Source: Candidatus Poribacteria bacterium
GTDB lineage: Bacteria > Poribacteria > WGA-4E > WGA-3G
Assembly: GCA_022827185.1 (NCBI GenBank)
Contig: JAJDTM010000021.1
Coordinates: 1 to 64,000, forward strand
Direction of reading: 5' to 3'
DNA length: 64,000 nt
Below, in pieces: positions 35,143 through 44,409 of the stretch. A program made the position numbers and the translations under genes. The first letter of the stretch is position 1. Every line of letters begins with the position of its first letter. The notes below the pieces were generated by a model. It was not told the origin of the DNA. It ran no database searches and saw only the letters and a program-made list of their open reading frames with translations.

Positions 35143-36306
35143 CTATTTTTCTCCTTTATCATTGTTCCGCATGTGTTTTTCAACGTGTGTTGCAAGTTCC
35201 GGATCGGCTCGCTTGAGTTTCCGTAACCCTTCTTGGATACCGTGGCGATTTAGCGTGTCCCAAGCGCGCGTGAACCGATCAGGGGAAAAGCGTTGACGCA
35301 GGGTAGCCTGAAAATCTTTATCTGTCAGCAGTTGGGGCAGTTTCGGGGATTGAAGGTTCATTGATTGGCGGGGATCTGTGTTGGTCTGTTCTGAGGTAAC
35401 CGGCGTATAATCCGGCCGACGCGGAGGGACAAAATCAAGGTCTTGATCGGGCTGTATGCTGTCGGGCGGTAAGAAACCCGGTTTTTCAGGGGTTGCATGG
35501 ATGCTCGTGGACATCGGTTCGGATACTTGTGTCGGTTCGGATACCTGTGTCGGGTTGAGTGCCTCGTCTCTGACTGCTTTGATCCAATCAACAGCAGGGT
35601 TATCATCGGGGTTATTGAGTCTGATGTGTGCGGCAAAATATGAATCGCGCCATGCCCTGGTGCGTTTATTATTGAAAAACTCTGCAAGTACTTCGCGGTC
35701 GTAGCCACCATTTTCGACAATGAGAGCCTTGAACTTTTCACGCATTTCCGGCTCGTAATCGGCTGGTATGCCTGTGGGGAAGTGGAAGCGAAAGTCTTGA
35801 TGCATATAATCTCTGGACACAGGCAGCCCCTTTTCTGCAAGAATATTGAGCCATTCATTGAGGGTCGCTCCGTTCCGGATGCGATTCATCGTTTCCTCGG
35901 ATTCCAATATCTCAAAGAATCTTTTGGCTACTGGATCGGCGAGTTCTTCGGGCGTACACCAACTTTTAGCACGTGCGACGATGAGCTTCATCCTCGCCTC
36001 AACGTTATCCGGATGTGAGAAAGGGAGGTTCGGGTTGTTGACATCTAGAATGGTAATTTGGCCATCGCCATCTTTATCAATAAAACCGTTACTATTATGA
36101 ACATCTGTTGATTCGATATCTTCAGACTTTGCGACTTGGGCGGTGGATGCCCTTATTTTCGACGCGATCTTGGATTTCTGGACTGGCGTTGTGGTCTTGT
36201 AGGTTTTGATCAACTGTGTCGATTCTCCGTTAGAAAAATGCCACAGTACGAATCCAGCACTAATAACCGCGACCACAATCAAGAGATAGAAAACTCGCTT
36301 TTTCAT
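35143..36306 (-). CDS. Membrane-anchored hypothetical protein with EF-hand/dockerin-like motif
   Basis: 387 residues. The N-terminal anchor (VFYLLIVVAVISAGFVLWHF) is followed by DKDGDGQITILDVNNP at about residue 77, an EF-hand-like calcium loop as found in dockerin repeats. A mostly helical middle part, a Pro/Thr-rich stretch with a VSEPTQVSEP repeat, and a C-terminal helical segment (LRQRFSPDRFTRAWDTLNRHGI) complete it. No family recognised. It belongs to a three-gene minus-strand set (36659 to 34573). Confidence 0.6.
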   Translation of the reverse strand: MKKRVFYLLIVVAVISAGFVLWHFSNGESTQLIKTYKTTTPVQKSKIASKIRASTAQVAKSEDIESTDVHNSNGFIDKDGDGQITILDVNNPNLPFSHPDNVEARMKLIVARAKSWCTPEELADPVAKRFFEILESEETMNRIRNGATLNEWLNILAEKGLPVSRDYMHQDFRFHFPTGIPADYEPEMREKFKALIVENGGYDREVLAEFFNNKRTRAWRDSYFAAHIRLNNPDDNPAVDWIKAVRDEALNPTQVSEPTQVSEPMSTSIHATPEKPGFLPPDSIQPDQDLDFVPPRRPDYTPVTSEQTNTDPRQSMNLQSPKLPQLLTDKDFQATLRQRFSPDRFTRAWDTLNRHGIQEGLRKLKRADPELATHVEKHMRNNDKGEK

Positions 36307-36401
36307 AGGTCTTCTCCTTGCAAGGGGGATATGCCTCAGACGATCGTTTTAACGCGGTCCCCTGAGGCGAATACACTAAACGTTTGTGATACCGTTAAGG
36401 A

Positions 36402-36659
36402 TCAGCCACAAGCTTCTTCAACACGTTCATATTGTTCGCCGAGTTTTCCCCACCAGAAATCACAAGCTTCAGGATCATAAACCTCTCCACTATAACAATA
36501 ATACATGACCATGGTATAGTAGAAAGAAAGAAGTGCCCCCGCCATGAGGCATTCCACATTAACCTGCGCTTCCGCACGATGCGTGAACTGTGTGATCCCC
36601 ATAAACCCTACAGCGAGAATACAGACAACAGCAATCACTTGACACAAAGAAAATTTCAT
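36402..36659 (-). CDS. Small exported hypothetical protein (85 aa)
   Basis: A signal peptide-like N-terminus (CQVIAVVCILAVGFMGITQFTHRAEAQ) precedes a ~58-residue mature part with four Cys (VECLMAG, YYCYSGE, ACDFWW, EEACG), many Tyr/Trp and a GEQYERVEEACG helix. GGAGGAAAC lies before the ATG on the minus strand. It is the first gene of the set with 36306 and 35142, 95 bp upstream of the second. Function unknown. Confidence 0.6.
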   Translation of the reverse strand: MKFSLCQVIAVVCILAVGFMGITQFTHRAEAQVNVECLMAGALLSFYYTMVMYYCYSGEVYDPEACDFWWGKLGEQYERVEEACG

Positions 36660-37236
36660 AAGTTTCCTCCGCAGTAGAAATTGAATTATAGAAGTAACTC
36701 ACAAAAATTGTGAGTTGTTTTTACCTTAGGGATTAAAGTAAAATGCAAGAGTTTTAACCAACTAATAACATTGCAGCAGTGTGCAAGAACCTTCTTCACC
36801 ACGGACCACTATAATCAACGCTAAAAATATACCGAATTTTCAAAAAAATGTCAAGAAAAAAGATGAGATTTTTTTAACATATATGGTATCCTCATCTTTG
36901 AAGAATCATCAATCCACCGGAGGCATACTGTGAACTGCCCAATTGGTACTTGGAAAATCGACCATAGTTAATACCCCCATAAATCGCGTAGACCTGTTGG
37001 GTAAATACTTAACCTCCAAACAGGGAATCGCGCCTGAAACTAATCCACCGCGCAGCAGAGAAAAAAATTGAAAAGAAAAGCGATTTACGATATACTGGTT
37101 GTCAGTCGTCAGTTGTTAGTCAAGCAGTTCTTGTGACAATTCACGATGCCTTGGAGTACTCCAAGTTCAGGTAGATTGTTACAAACCGCTCTTAACTGAT
37201 AACCGATAACCGATAACCACCAAAAAAAGGAAAAAA
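36660..37236. other. 577-bp divergent intergenic region
   Basis: Holds the palindrome at 36696-36716, a possible 13-codon frame (GTG 36930 to TAA 36971, with CGGAGG 6 nt upstream) that I cannot support further, and CAGTCGTCAGTTG / AACTGATAACCGATAACC repeats near 37100-37115 and 37194-37218 ahead of the GH2 gene. No other gene is seen. Confidence 0.5.
36696..36716. promoter_or_regulatory. Palindrome AACTCACAA-N3-TTGTGAGTT
   Basis: Perfect 9-bp arms with an AAA spacer, 37 bp upstream of the small exported gene's ATG and followed by GTTTTTA on the plus strand. It could be an operator for the minus-strand set; the orphan position argues against a terminator. Confidence 0.45.
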
Positions 37237-39966
37237 ATGAGAGGGAATAATACAGACACACCGCGCCCAGAGTACCCGCGTCCAGACTTCCAACGTGGGA
37301 CATCAGAAGGTATCGACTGGCTCTGCCTCAACGGGATGTGGGAATTCGCTTTTGATCCAGACAATATCGGCGAACAAAACGAGTGGTACTCACCAGAACC
37401 GACCGACGATTCTCCATGGACATTGCAGATACAGGTCCCTTACCCTTGGGAAAGTCTTGCGGCATGGGGAGAAGAAGCACAAGCAAACAACGCAAATTAC
37501 TTGAGTAAGAACGCCTATCTCAACCCTGAAGAGGTTACCTGTGGCGGCTTAGATCGCGAAGGCAATTACCGTGGCGAACCTCGACACATAATCGGATGGT
37601 ACCGTAGAGTTGTGTCTATCCCTGAAAACTGGGGCGACAAGCGTGTTATTCTGAATTTTGGTGCCGTTGACTGGGAAGCAACCGTCTGGGTAAATGGAAA
37701 CCCAATAGGCACGCACGAAAACGGATACCTACCCTTTGAACTTGACATCACAGACGCACTTATACCAGGGGAGTCTACGGTCATCGTCGTTCGCGCCTAT
37801 GACGCACAGGATCACGGCGAACAACTTGCTGGCAAACAGATCGGTTGGTATGTCCGCACCAGCGGTATCTGGCAAAGTGTTTACCTCGAACCGAGAAGTG
37901 AGACGCACATCGCGCAATGTCACATTACCCCCGACATTGATAACGCTACCGCTACGTTTTCTGCTAACATAAATGGAGACGTAGAAAATACCGAGTTGTC
38001 TTTACGTTGGATTTGCGACGAACTCAGCGGCACTGTCCAAGTTTCTGGTAACGAGACACAATGGACAGTTAATATCCGCCCTGAGCAACTCCGTTTGTGG
38101 GACGTAGACACCCCGAACCTCTACGATGTTACGCTTGAATTGGTGGCAGAAGGGACCGTCATTGACAGAATCTTTACATATTTTGGAATGCGGAAAGTCT
38201 CCATCGCAAAAGCCCCTGGTGGCGATTATCAATATATTTATCTTAACAACCGTCCTATCTACCTGCTCGGCGCGCTCAATCAGTCATTTAACCCAGAAGG
38301 TGTGTACACTTTCCTAACAGACGAGGCGATCCGCAGGGACGTTGAACGCGCAAAGGAATTCGGATTCAACTTCCTCCGTCTCCACATCAAAGTCGATGAA
38401 CCGCGTCTCTACCATTGGGCTGATAAGTTAGGGTTGCTCTTCATGTGCGATATTCCGAACTTCGGCACTTACACAGAGAAAGCAAAGGCGCGTTTTGAGC
38501 GGACCCTCCGCGGCAACATTGCGCGTGATTACAATCACCCGTCGATTATCTCTTGGTGCAATTTCAATGAAACTTGGGGACTCGGTGGTAACGAATATAA
38601 GGAAATGACGGATCGACAGGAATGGGTCCGTGAGATGTACCACCTCGCGAAATCGTTAGATACGACCCGCCTGATTGAAGATAACTCGCCATGTCTATAC
38701 GACCATGTGGAAACGGACATCAATTCATGGCACTTCTATATTAACGACTATAACCACGCGAAAGAGCATATTGCGAACGTTGTGGCAGAGACATACCCGG
38801 GTTCAGCGTTCAATTATGCCGGTGGTAACCTGCAAAGCGATGCACCGCTCATCAACAGCGAATACGGCGGTATCTCGGCAGGTGCAGGCGACAAGGACAT
38901 CTCATGGTGTTTCAAATACCTGACGAATGAACTTCGACGCCATCCGAAAATCTGTGGATACATCTATACTGAGTTACAGGACATCGAGTGGGAACACAAC
39001 GGTTTCATGAACTATGATAGGTCGGTAAAGGAGTTCGGATACGATTATCTGGACATCAATACACTTGACTTTGTCGCCATTGATTATCCACCCGGAACAA
39101 CGGTTGCCCCAGGTGATGCGATAAAAGCGAATATCTACACGAGCCACTTCTCACACAAAACCATCACCGGCACAACCCTCCATTGGCAACTGGATACGAT
39201 GTCAGCGACCGGACACGTCACACGTGGAAACGTCTCTGGAAGCGTTGAGATTCCATTTCCGCAGTATCAGGTGCAACACGTACATCAACTCGAACTACGG
39301 ATCCCCGATGTTCACGCCGCCGTTGGCACGCTCCACGTCTGGGTAACAGATCACACAGGAACCGTTGTCGCTCGTAACTTCATCAATTTTGAACACTTCA
39401 CTGAAGCACCTATAGGAGAGGTTTCTAACCCCGAATTCCGAACCGATTCAGGAGCGGTGCGACTTAACTATACACCGGGTAACACATCCGAATCCTCTTG
39501 GAATGAACCGACAACTGACGAGCAGCTTTTCTCTGCAGTTGGGAGTGGGTATGTTGAATATGAAATTTCGTTGCCAGAAGGACTTGATGCAGGAGATATT
39601 TCAGAACTGGAACTCGTCTTTGAAGCATCCAGTGCATACGGCGGTGCACGTCAAACGGAGCCAGAGAAATATCCATCGGATGTAACAATCTCAGTCAACG
39701 GCGTTGAAATTGACACCATCCGTATACCTGATTGTCCTGCGGATGCACGCGGTGTGCTTTCTTATATCCATGGACAACCTGGCATCTATGGCTACCTTTA
39801 CAACGTCACAGTTGACCCATCAGTCGTTTTGAATAATAAGTCAGGTACATTAAGAGTCCGTTATGAAGTGAAAGCAGATGCTGAGGCAAAGGGTGGTTTC
39901 GCACTCTATGGTGCACGCATGGGCAGATACCCCACTGGACCGCATCTGCTCATCCGTCAAAAATAG
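37237..39966 (+). CDS. Glycoside hydrolase family 2 protein (beta-galactosidase/glucuronidase-like)
   Basis: 909 residues. The N-terminal jelly-roll sugar-binding domain (YRRVVSIPENWGDKRVILNFGAVDWEATVWVNG) is followed by an immunoglobulin-like domain and a TIM barrel. The barrel carries the acid/base Glu 445 in CNFNETWG and the nucleophile Glu 542 in INSEYGG. Additional beta domains follow beyond residue ~610 and may bind carbohydrate. There is no signal peptide, so it acts in the cytosol or leaves by another route. The exact sugar specificity is not readable. AAGGAAA stands 4-6 nt before the ATG, and CAGTT/GATAACC repeats lie upstream. Confidence 0.9.
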   Translation: MRGNNTDTPRPEYPRPDFQRGTSEGIDWLCLNGMWEFAFDPDNIGEQNEWYSPEPTDDSPWTLQIQVPYPWESLAAWGEEAQANNANYLSKNAYLNPEEVTCGGLDREGNYRGEPRHIIGWYRRVVSIPENWGDKRVILNFGAVDWEATVWVNGNPIGTHENGYLPFELDITDALIPGESTVIVVRAYDAQDHGEQLAGKQIGWYVRTSGIWQSVYLEPRSETHIAQCHITPDIDNATATFSANINGDVENTELSLRWICDELSGTVQVSGNETQWTVNIRPEQLRLWDVDTPNLYDVTLELVAEGTVIDRIFTYFGMRKVSIAKAPGGDYQYIYLNNRPIYLLGALNQSFNPEGVYTFLTDEAIRRDVERAKEFGFNFLRLHIKVDEPRLYHWADKLGLLFMCDIPNFGTYTEKAKARFERTLRGNIARDYNHPSIISWCNFNETWGLGGNEYKEMTDRQEWVREMYHLAKSLDTTRLIEDNSPCLYDHVETDINSWHFYINDYNHAKEHIANVVAETYPGSAFNYAGGNLQSDAPLINSEYGGISAGAGDKDISWCFKYLTNELRRHPKICGYIYTELQDIEWEHNGFMNYDRSVKEFGYDYLDINTLDFVAIDYPPGTTVAPGDAIKANIYTSHFSHKTITGTTLHWQLDTMSATGHVTRGNVSGSVEIPFPQYQVQHVHQLELRIPDVHAAVGTLHVWVTDHTGTVVARNFINFEHFTEAPIGEVSNPEFRTDSGAVRLNYTPGNTSESSWNEPTTDEQLFSAVGSGYVEYEISLPEGLDAGDISELELVFEASSAYGGARQTEPEKYPSDVTISVNGVEIDTIRIPDCPADARGVLSYIHGQPGIYGYLYNVTVDPSVVLNNKSGTLRVRYEVKADAEAKGGFALYGARMGRYPTGPHLLIRQK

Positions 39967-40212
39967 TTATTAGTTATCGGTTTTCAGTTTTCGGTTAAAG
40001 AGGTTCTGACACCGATAACATAACAAAGGCTGGCACTTGTTGCCAACTTCAACTGAGAAAGGTTTTTTAAATATTGTGTTTCTGCTATGCCTTCCACTAT
40101 ATTACAGGCAGGCATACCCAAAAATAGTCCGTAATGTAATGGAGGACGGATATACGGAAATAACCGTTTTTTAGCAAAAACACCTAACCGAACCGCAAGG
40201 AAAATTAAAAAA
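39967..40212. repeat. Intergenic repeat region before the hydroxyacid dehydrogenase
   Basis: GTTATTAGTTATCGG and TTTTCAGTTTTCGGTT at 39965-40000 are units of the CAGTTATCAGTT family. 40187-40215 carries ACCGAACCGCAAGGAAAA, then TTAAAAAA and the ATG, as before secD. Confidence 0.5.
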
Positions 40213-41322
40213 ATGGCAAGTCCTGAATTTGTATTTACACGTCATCCCAATTTAGAAGTTTCTTGGCCCTATGTACATGAACAGATGGTAAAGCGGTTAG
40301 AAGAACTTGGTGTAACACTTGTTCTCAACACCAGCAACCGAGACCCCATCCACGAACAGGTCGATTTAAGCGAAACTATCGGCATATCGCGCTTCGGCGG
40401 GAACCTGACGGAAGCATGCATCGCAGCAGCCCCGAAACTCAAAGTGCTTGGCGCAATGACAGATAATTCCGGCCACGGTATCCCTTATGAAGCACTCCAA
40501 GCACGCGGTATCCCTGTCATCGAATCGACGCGGGCTTGGTCGCAATCCGTGGCAGAATGCGCCTTCGGGCTCGCGTTGTCTTCGTTGAGACGGACAGCAC
40601 AATGGCATCTGCGGATGGCGCAGGGTGAAAAACTCTGGGATTGGGAGAACCCGATGTGGGGTTCGCTAAACGCCCGTGAAAGCGGCGCGCCCCTTGATAA
40701 ACTTCCCGCAGCACATCAGTTCTGTGATGATCCAGATTTCGTCAATGGCGACCTTGGCACGAAAAACATCGGTGTCATCGGCCTCGGACAGATTGGCGGA
40801 AAAATCGCAAAATGGTGTCGGGTTTTTGGCGCAACGGTAGTGGGTTTTGATCCGTACGTACCGGACGAGCTGCTTCAAGAATGGGATGTTCAACGTGCCG
40901 ATATGGACACGCTCGCTGATAGCTCTGACATCGTGTTCGTGGCAGTACCACCGACACCCTCGGCGCGTCATTTACTGAACAGAGAACGGATCTATCATCT
41001 CCGGAAAGGCAGCTTAGTTGTCGTGATTACACGCGCCCACGCGGTCGATATGGAAGCATTGCGGGAACGGATTGTGAAAGACGAACTCGCAGGCGCGTTC
41101 GACGTTTATGACACCGAACCGGTCCCTATTGATGATGAACTCCGCAATCGAGATAACGTTGTCCACACACCACACATCGCCGGTAGAACAGAGGATTCCA
41201 ATTTACGGGTGGCGGATATGACTGTCGATGATTTTGTGCGTGTGTTAAAGGGTGAAGCCCCGCTCGGTGCCTTGACACCCAAAGCAGTTGAGGTCCGAAC
41301 CTCACCAAATCCAAGTCAGTAA
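40213..41322 (+). CDS. D-isomer-specific 2-hydroxyacid dehydrogenase (phosphoglycerate dehydrogenase-like)
   Basis: 369 residues. The NAD-binding Rossmann motif is GVIGLGQIGGKIAKWCRVFGA with the acidic FDPY strand end. The catalytic Arg region reads VVITRAHAVD, the Glu is in DVYDTEPVP and the catalytic His in VHTPHIAGRT. The family reduces 2-keto acids or oxidises 2-hydroxy acids; the length excludes a regulatory ACT domain. It stands before hisC on the same strand, separated by a repeat. Confidence 0.88.
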   Translation: MASPEFVFTRHPNLEVSWPYVHEQMVKRLEELGVTLVLNTSNRDPIHEQVDLSETIGISRFGGNLTEACIAAAPKLKVLGAMTDNSGHGIPYEALQARGIPVIESTRAWSQSVAECAFGLALSSLRRTAQWHLRMAQGEKLWDWENPMWGSLNARESGAPLDKLPAAHQFCDDPDFVNGDLGTKNIGVIGLGQIGGKIAKWCRVFGATVVGFDPYVPDELLQEWDVQRADMDTLADSSDIVFVAVPPTPSARHLLNRERIYHLRKGSLVVVITRAHAVDMEALRERIVKDELAGAFDVYDTEPVPIDDELRNRDNVVHTPHIAGRTEDSNLRVADMTVDDFVRVLKGEAPLGALTPKAVEVRTSPNPSQ

Positions 41323-41329
41323 CAGTGAA

Positions 41330-41438
41330 GAAGTTGCCAGTAACCAGTTGCCAGTAATCAGTGAAGAAGTCTCTTTTACTGGCAACTGAAAGGTTTTTCG
41401 CAGAAAAACCGTACTGATAACTGACAACTCTAAAAAAA
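41330..41438. repeat. Inverted CCAGTAACCAGTTGCCAGT repeat abutting hisC
   Basis: The left part has CCAGTAACCAGTTGCCAGTAATCAGT. The right part has ACTGGCAACTGAAAGG and ACTGATAACTGACAACTC, in inverted sense, followed by TAAAAAAA and the hisC ATG. No ribosome site is present, so the repeat is the whole 5' region of hisC. Confidence 0.6.
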
Positions 41439-42533
41439 ATGTCATCTGAAACATTAAAAAATCTCATTCGTCCAGATATTGCAGACATGGCACCTTATAC
41501 GCCTATCGTGCCGTTTGATGTGCTTAGCCAACGCCTTGGTATTCCTGCTGAGGACATCATTAAACTTGATGCAAACGAGAACCCTTACGGTCCCTCGCCC
41601 CGGGTCTATCAAGCGTTGGCAGACGAAACCTATTATCACATATATCCAGATCCCGACAGTACATTACTCCGTCAAGCACTCAGCCAATATACAGGTATTG
41701 ATGCGACACACATCGTCGCCGGACACGGCGCGGATGAACTGATCGACCTTTTGATTCGACTCTTCATCGCGCCGGGTGATGCAGTCATCAATTGCCCTCC
41801 CACTTTTGGCATGTACCGTTTCGACACCGAACTTAATGGTGGAAGAATAATTGACATTGAGCGAAAAGAGGATTTTTCGTTAGACATTGAAAAGATAGTT
41901 GAGATTGTTAACAGCAGCAGTAACATCAAAATCCTCTTTGTTACAAGTCCAAACAACCCTGACGGAGGGATGCTTGGTGATGCGTGCCTTCGGCAGCTGC
42001 TCCAACTGCCACTAATTGTTGTATTAGATGAGGCTTATATTGAATTCGCTGGAGGGAGTCGCGCAGACTGGGTTTTAGAACACGAAAACCTGATTGTGCT
42101 TCGGACATTCAGTAAATGGGCGGGACTTGCAGGGCTGCGAGTCGGTTACGGAATTTTTCCGCACTGGATACTTTCACATCTGTTGAAGATTAAGCAACCC
42201 TACAACGTAAACCTTGCTGGTGCTACAGCGGCGTTGGCTTCCCTGTCAGATCTGTGCCACTTACAAGAAAATGTGGAAAAAATTGTAGAAGAGCGTGAAA
42301 GACTTTATCAGGGACTGCGGGAATTTGATTTCTTGGAACCGTATCCAAGTCATGCGAATTTTATTCTGGCACGAGTTATCAACAGGGACGCGGCAGCACT
42401 AAAAGCGATGTTAGCAGAACGCGGAATTCTTATTCGATATTTTGACACACCACGTCTACACAACCATGTTCGGATCAGCGTTGGCACACCTTCACAAACA
42501 TCTGTACTCTTAAAAACTCTATCGACGCTATAG
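41439..42533 (+). CDS. hisC: Histidinol-phosphate aminotransferase
   Basis: 364 residues, fold type I PLP aminotransferase of the HisC branch. The N-terminal motif DVLSQRLGIPAEDIIKLDANENPYGPSP is typical. Others are HIVAGHGADELIDLLIRLF, SPNNPDG, VLDEAYIEF and the PLP-binding Lys 226 in RTFSKWAGLAGLRVGYG. It transfers the amino group to imidazole acetol phosphate in histidine synthesis; close relatives can also act on aromatic amino acids. No other his genes are nearby. Its last 6 nt overlap the convergent ispH. Confidence 0.92.
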   Translation: MSSETLKNLIRPDIADMAPYTPIVPFDVLSQRLGIPAEDIIKLDANENPYGPSPRVYQALADETYYHIYPDPDSTLLRQALSQYTGIDATHIVAGHGADELIDLLIRLFIAPGDAVINCPPTFGMYRFDTELNGGRIIDIERKEDFSLDIEKIVEIVNSSSNIKILFVTSPNNPDGGMLGDACLRQLLQLPLIVVLDEAYIEFAGGSRADWVLEHENLIVLRTFSKWAGLAGLRVGYGIFPHWILSHLLKIKQPYNVNLAGATAALASLSDLCHLQENVEKIVEERERLYQGLREFDFLEPYPSHANFILARVINRDAAALKAMLAERGILIRYFDTPRLHNHVRISVGTPSQTSVLLKTLSTL

Positions 42534-43757
42534 GAACGGCTCCAATACTTCTTCTACCGATCGAGTCTCTGGAAACCAACCAACAATCTTTTGCAATACT
42601 TCATCCAAGAGGACATCGGGGCAAGACGCACCAGCAGTCAGCACGATATCAGTAGGTGTTTTCGGATCCGTCAAAAGCCAATCTTCTGTCGTCTGTACCT
42701 GTTTTGTCTCTAATTCAAGATGGCGAATGCGTGTTGGACTCAGGAGTTCATCTGCGTCTCGGATAAAATAGGTCGGTAGGTGTTGTTCACAGAGCTCCAC
42801 AAGATGGCTCGTATTAGAGGAATTATAACCGCCGACAACAACGGCAATATCACCGCTATCAGCAATCAACGCAAGTGTTGCATCCTGATTTTCTTTCGTC
42901 GCATAACAGAGTGTATCTCTCGTATCGGCAAAGTGTAAAGACATCTCTGCTTCGCCATACACGGTTCTGATAGTCTCCTGCAGCAAATTGGCAATCGCCT
43001 CAGTTTCCGTGGCGAGCATCGTTGTTTGGTTGACCACACCAATGCGTTTCAGATGGACGATAGGATCGAAGCCCGGAGAGAAGCGATCTGCGAACTTTTC
43101 AAAGAAAAATTCGGTATCCGCTTCACCGGAGATAACTTTTGCTAAATCGTGTGCTTCCGCAAGATCCCGTACGACAACAACAGGCGCGCTTGCCTGTGCG
43201 TGTGAAAACGTTGCCCGAGTTTCTTCATGATAACGCTTCCCGTGGATAACTACGGTGTAATCCTGCTTGCCGATCTCCTCACTCCGCCGCCAAACTTTCT
43301 CGACAAATGGGCAGGTCGTGTTATAGGCAGTCAGGGTAACACCGCGTGCCTTGAGAGCCTTCTCTATCTCAAGGGTCGTTCCAAAAGCCGGAACAATAAC
43401 AACATCGTTTGGCATCAAAATATCAAAGGGGAGGAGGGGCGTACCAGCGGTATCCATTAAAAACTGTACACCCCGTTGCCTTAGATTTTCGTTGACACGT
43501 GGATTATGAATAATTTCAGACAACAGGAAAATACGCTTGTTTGGGTTTTCTGCCAGTGCCTGATAAGCGATTTCAATAGCGTTTTCGACCCCGTAGCAGA
43601 AGCCGAAATGGCGAGCGATTTTAAATCGGACGGGTCCGAAGTCTAACAAGGTTGGGGCAAGGTCCCGCTTTCGGGCATCAGTATCTCGGCGCGCCTGTTT
43701 AACTACGGAAATAATAGGACTGTGATAGAAGTGAGGTAGGTTAAAAGTTCGAGGCAT
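42528..43757 (-). CDS. ispH: 4-hydroxy-3-methylbut-2-enyl diphosphate reductase
   Basis: 409 residues. The last step of the MEP isoprenoid pathway, using a [4Fe-4S] cluster. The three cluster Cys lie in FGFCYGVENAIEIAY, NTTCPFVEKVW and GASCPDVLLDEVL. Length and the long N-terminal part match the cyanobacterial/plant type rather than the ~316-residue E. coli type. ATG 43757 with GAGGAAAG 7 nt before it is preferred to the in-frame ATG at 43775. It lies between hisC (convergent, 6-nt overlap) and rpmH, in the place where rnpA is often found. Confidence 0.94.
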   Translation of the reverse strand: MPRTFNLPHFYHSPIISVVKQARRDTDARKRDLAPTLLDFGPVRFKIARHFGFCYGVENAIEIAYQALAENPNKRIFLLSEIIHNPRVNENLRQRGVQFLMDTAGTPLLPFDILMPNDVVIVPAFGTTLEIEKALKARGVTLTAYNTTCPFVEKVWRRSEEIGKQDYTVVIHGKRYHEETRATFSHAQASAPVVVVRDLAEAHDLAKVISGEADTEFFFEKFADRFSPGFDPIVHLKRIGVVNQTTMLATETEAIANLLQETIRTVYGEAEMSLHFADTRDTLCYATKENQDATLALIADSGDIAVVVGGYNSSNTSHLVELCEQHLPTYFIRDADELLSPTRIRHLELETKQVQTTEDWLLTDPKTPTDIVLTAGASCPDVLLDEVLQKIVGWFPETRSVEEVLEPFL

Positions 43758-43937
43758 TTGCTTTCCTCGTTCCATCGATACACGGAATGAAAGGCAGTTT
43801 AAGATTTAGGCGAAATAGCGTTTCTCAAAACCGACAGATTGATGTTTTTAATTCGTCCGTTTTCTTCACTTTTTCGTCTAACATAAGGAAGCCAAGTACA
43901 AGCATTTGACTGTAAGCCTCTTCTTTATCAAAAGACT

Positions 43938-44072
43938 TTAGGCACTTAGAACTTTCCGCCCCTTGGCGCGGCGGCGAGCGATGGTTTGCCTACCATGCCG
44001 TGTAGACATCCGTTTACGGAAACCTAATTTATTTTTCCGTTTCCGCCGATGCGGTTGATATGTGCGTTTCAT
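43938..44072 (-). CDS. rpmH: 50S ribosomal protein L34
   Basis: 44 residues, [20 protein letters not shown] then a basic tail ending GRKVLSA, the complete and typical L34. AGAGGA stands before the ATG on the minus strand. Its divergent placement next to dnaA is the classic origin arrangement, although rnpA does not follow here. Confidence 0.98.
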   Translation of the reverse strand: MKRTYQPHRRKRKNKLGFRKRMSTRHGRQTIARRRAKGRKVLSA

Positions 44073-44176
44073 GAATCTGTCCTCTTTTCTGTCTTAGTAC
44101 TACGCGAATATAGGGTGTGCATTATCTCTTTCTAATAGATCGTTCCTTTAGAAGGTAATCCTCAGTTCACCTTAAA

Positions 44177-44205
44177 ATGATACGCTATTTTTTGAGATTT
44201 GTCAA
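44177..44205 (-). promoter_or_regulatory. rpmH promoter
   Basis: Minus-strand TTGACA (44205-44200) and TATCAT (44182-44177), 17 bp apart, about 105 bp upstream of the rpmH ATG. Confidence 0.75.
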
Positions 44206-44294
44206 ATTTTTTACTGCCTCATACATTCTCGTCGGTGACGAAAAATAACTTGCTAAAATTTCGGTTTTAGTTCAAAATATTTTTTTATATAATC

Positions 44295-44353
44295 TTGACA
44301 GGTTAACATTTTTTGACAAAAATGTTGACATTTCTGTCAGAAAATGATACGAT
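44295..44353 (+). promoter_or_regulatory. dnaA promoter region with three TTGACA boxes and two palindromes
   Basis: TTGACA occurs at 44295, 44313 and 44325. The last pairs with TACGAT (44348-44353) at 17 bp. AACATTTTT/AAAAATGTT (44305-44313 and 44318-44326) and TGACA/TGTCA (44326-44330 and 44335-44339) are inverted repeats overlapping the -35 region and could be operators. No consensus DnaA box lies here. Confidence 0.65.
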
Positions 44354-44409
44354 TTTTTTATATTTAATTTCCATCATAGAATTTTATAATTTTATTTTTT
44401 TAAGGAATT

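Noticed and set aside
36930..36971. 13-codon frame after CGGAGG
   Set aside because: Good ribosome site, but too short to support without conservation and not close to a downstream gene.
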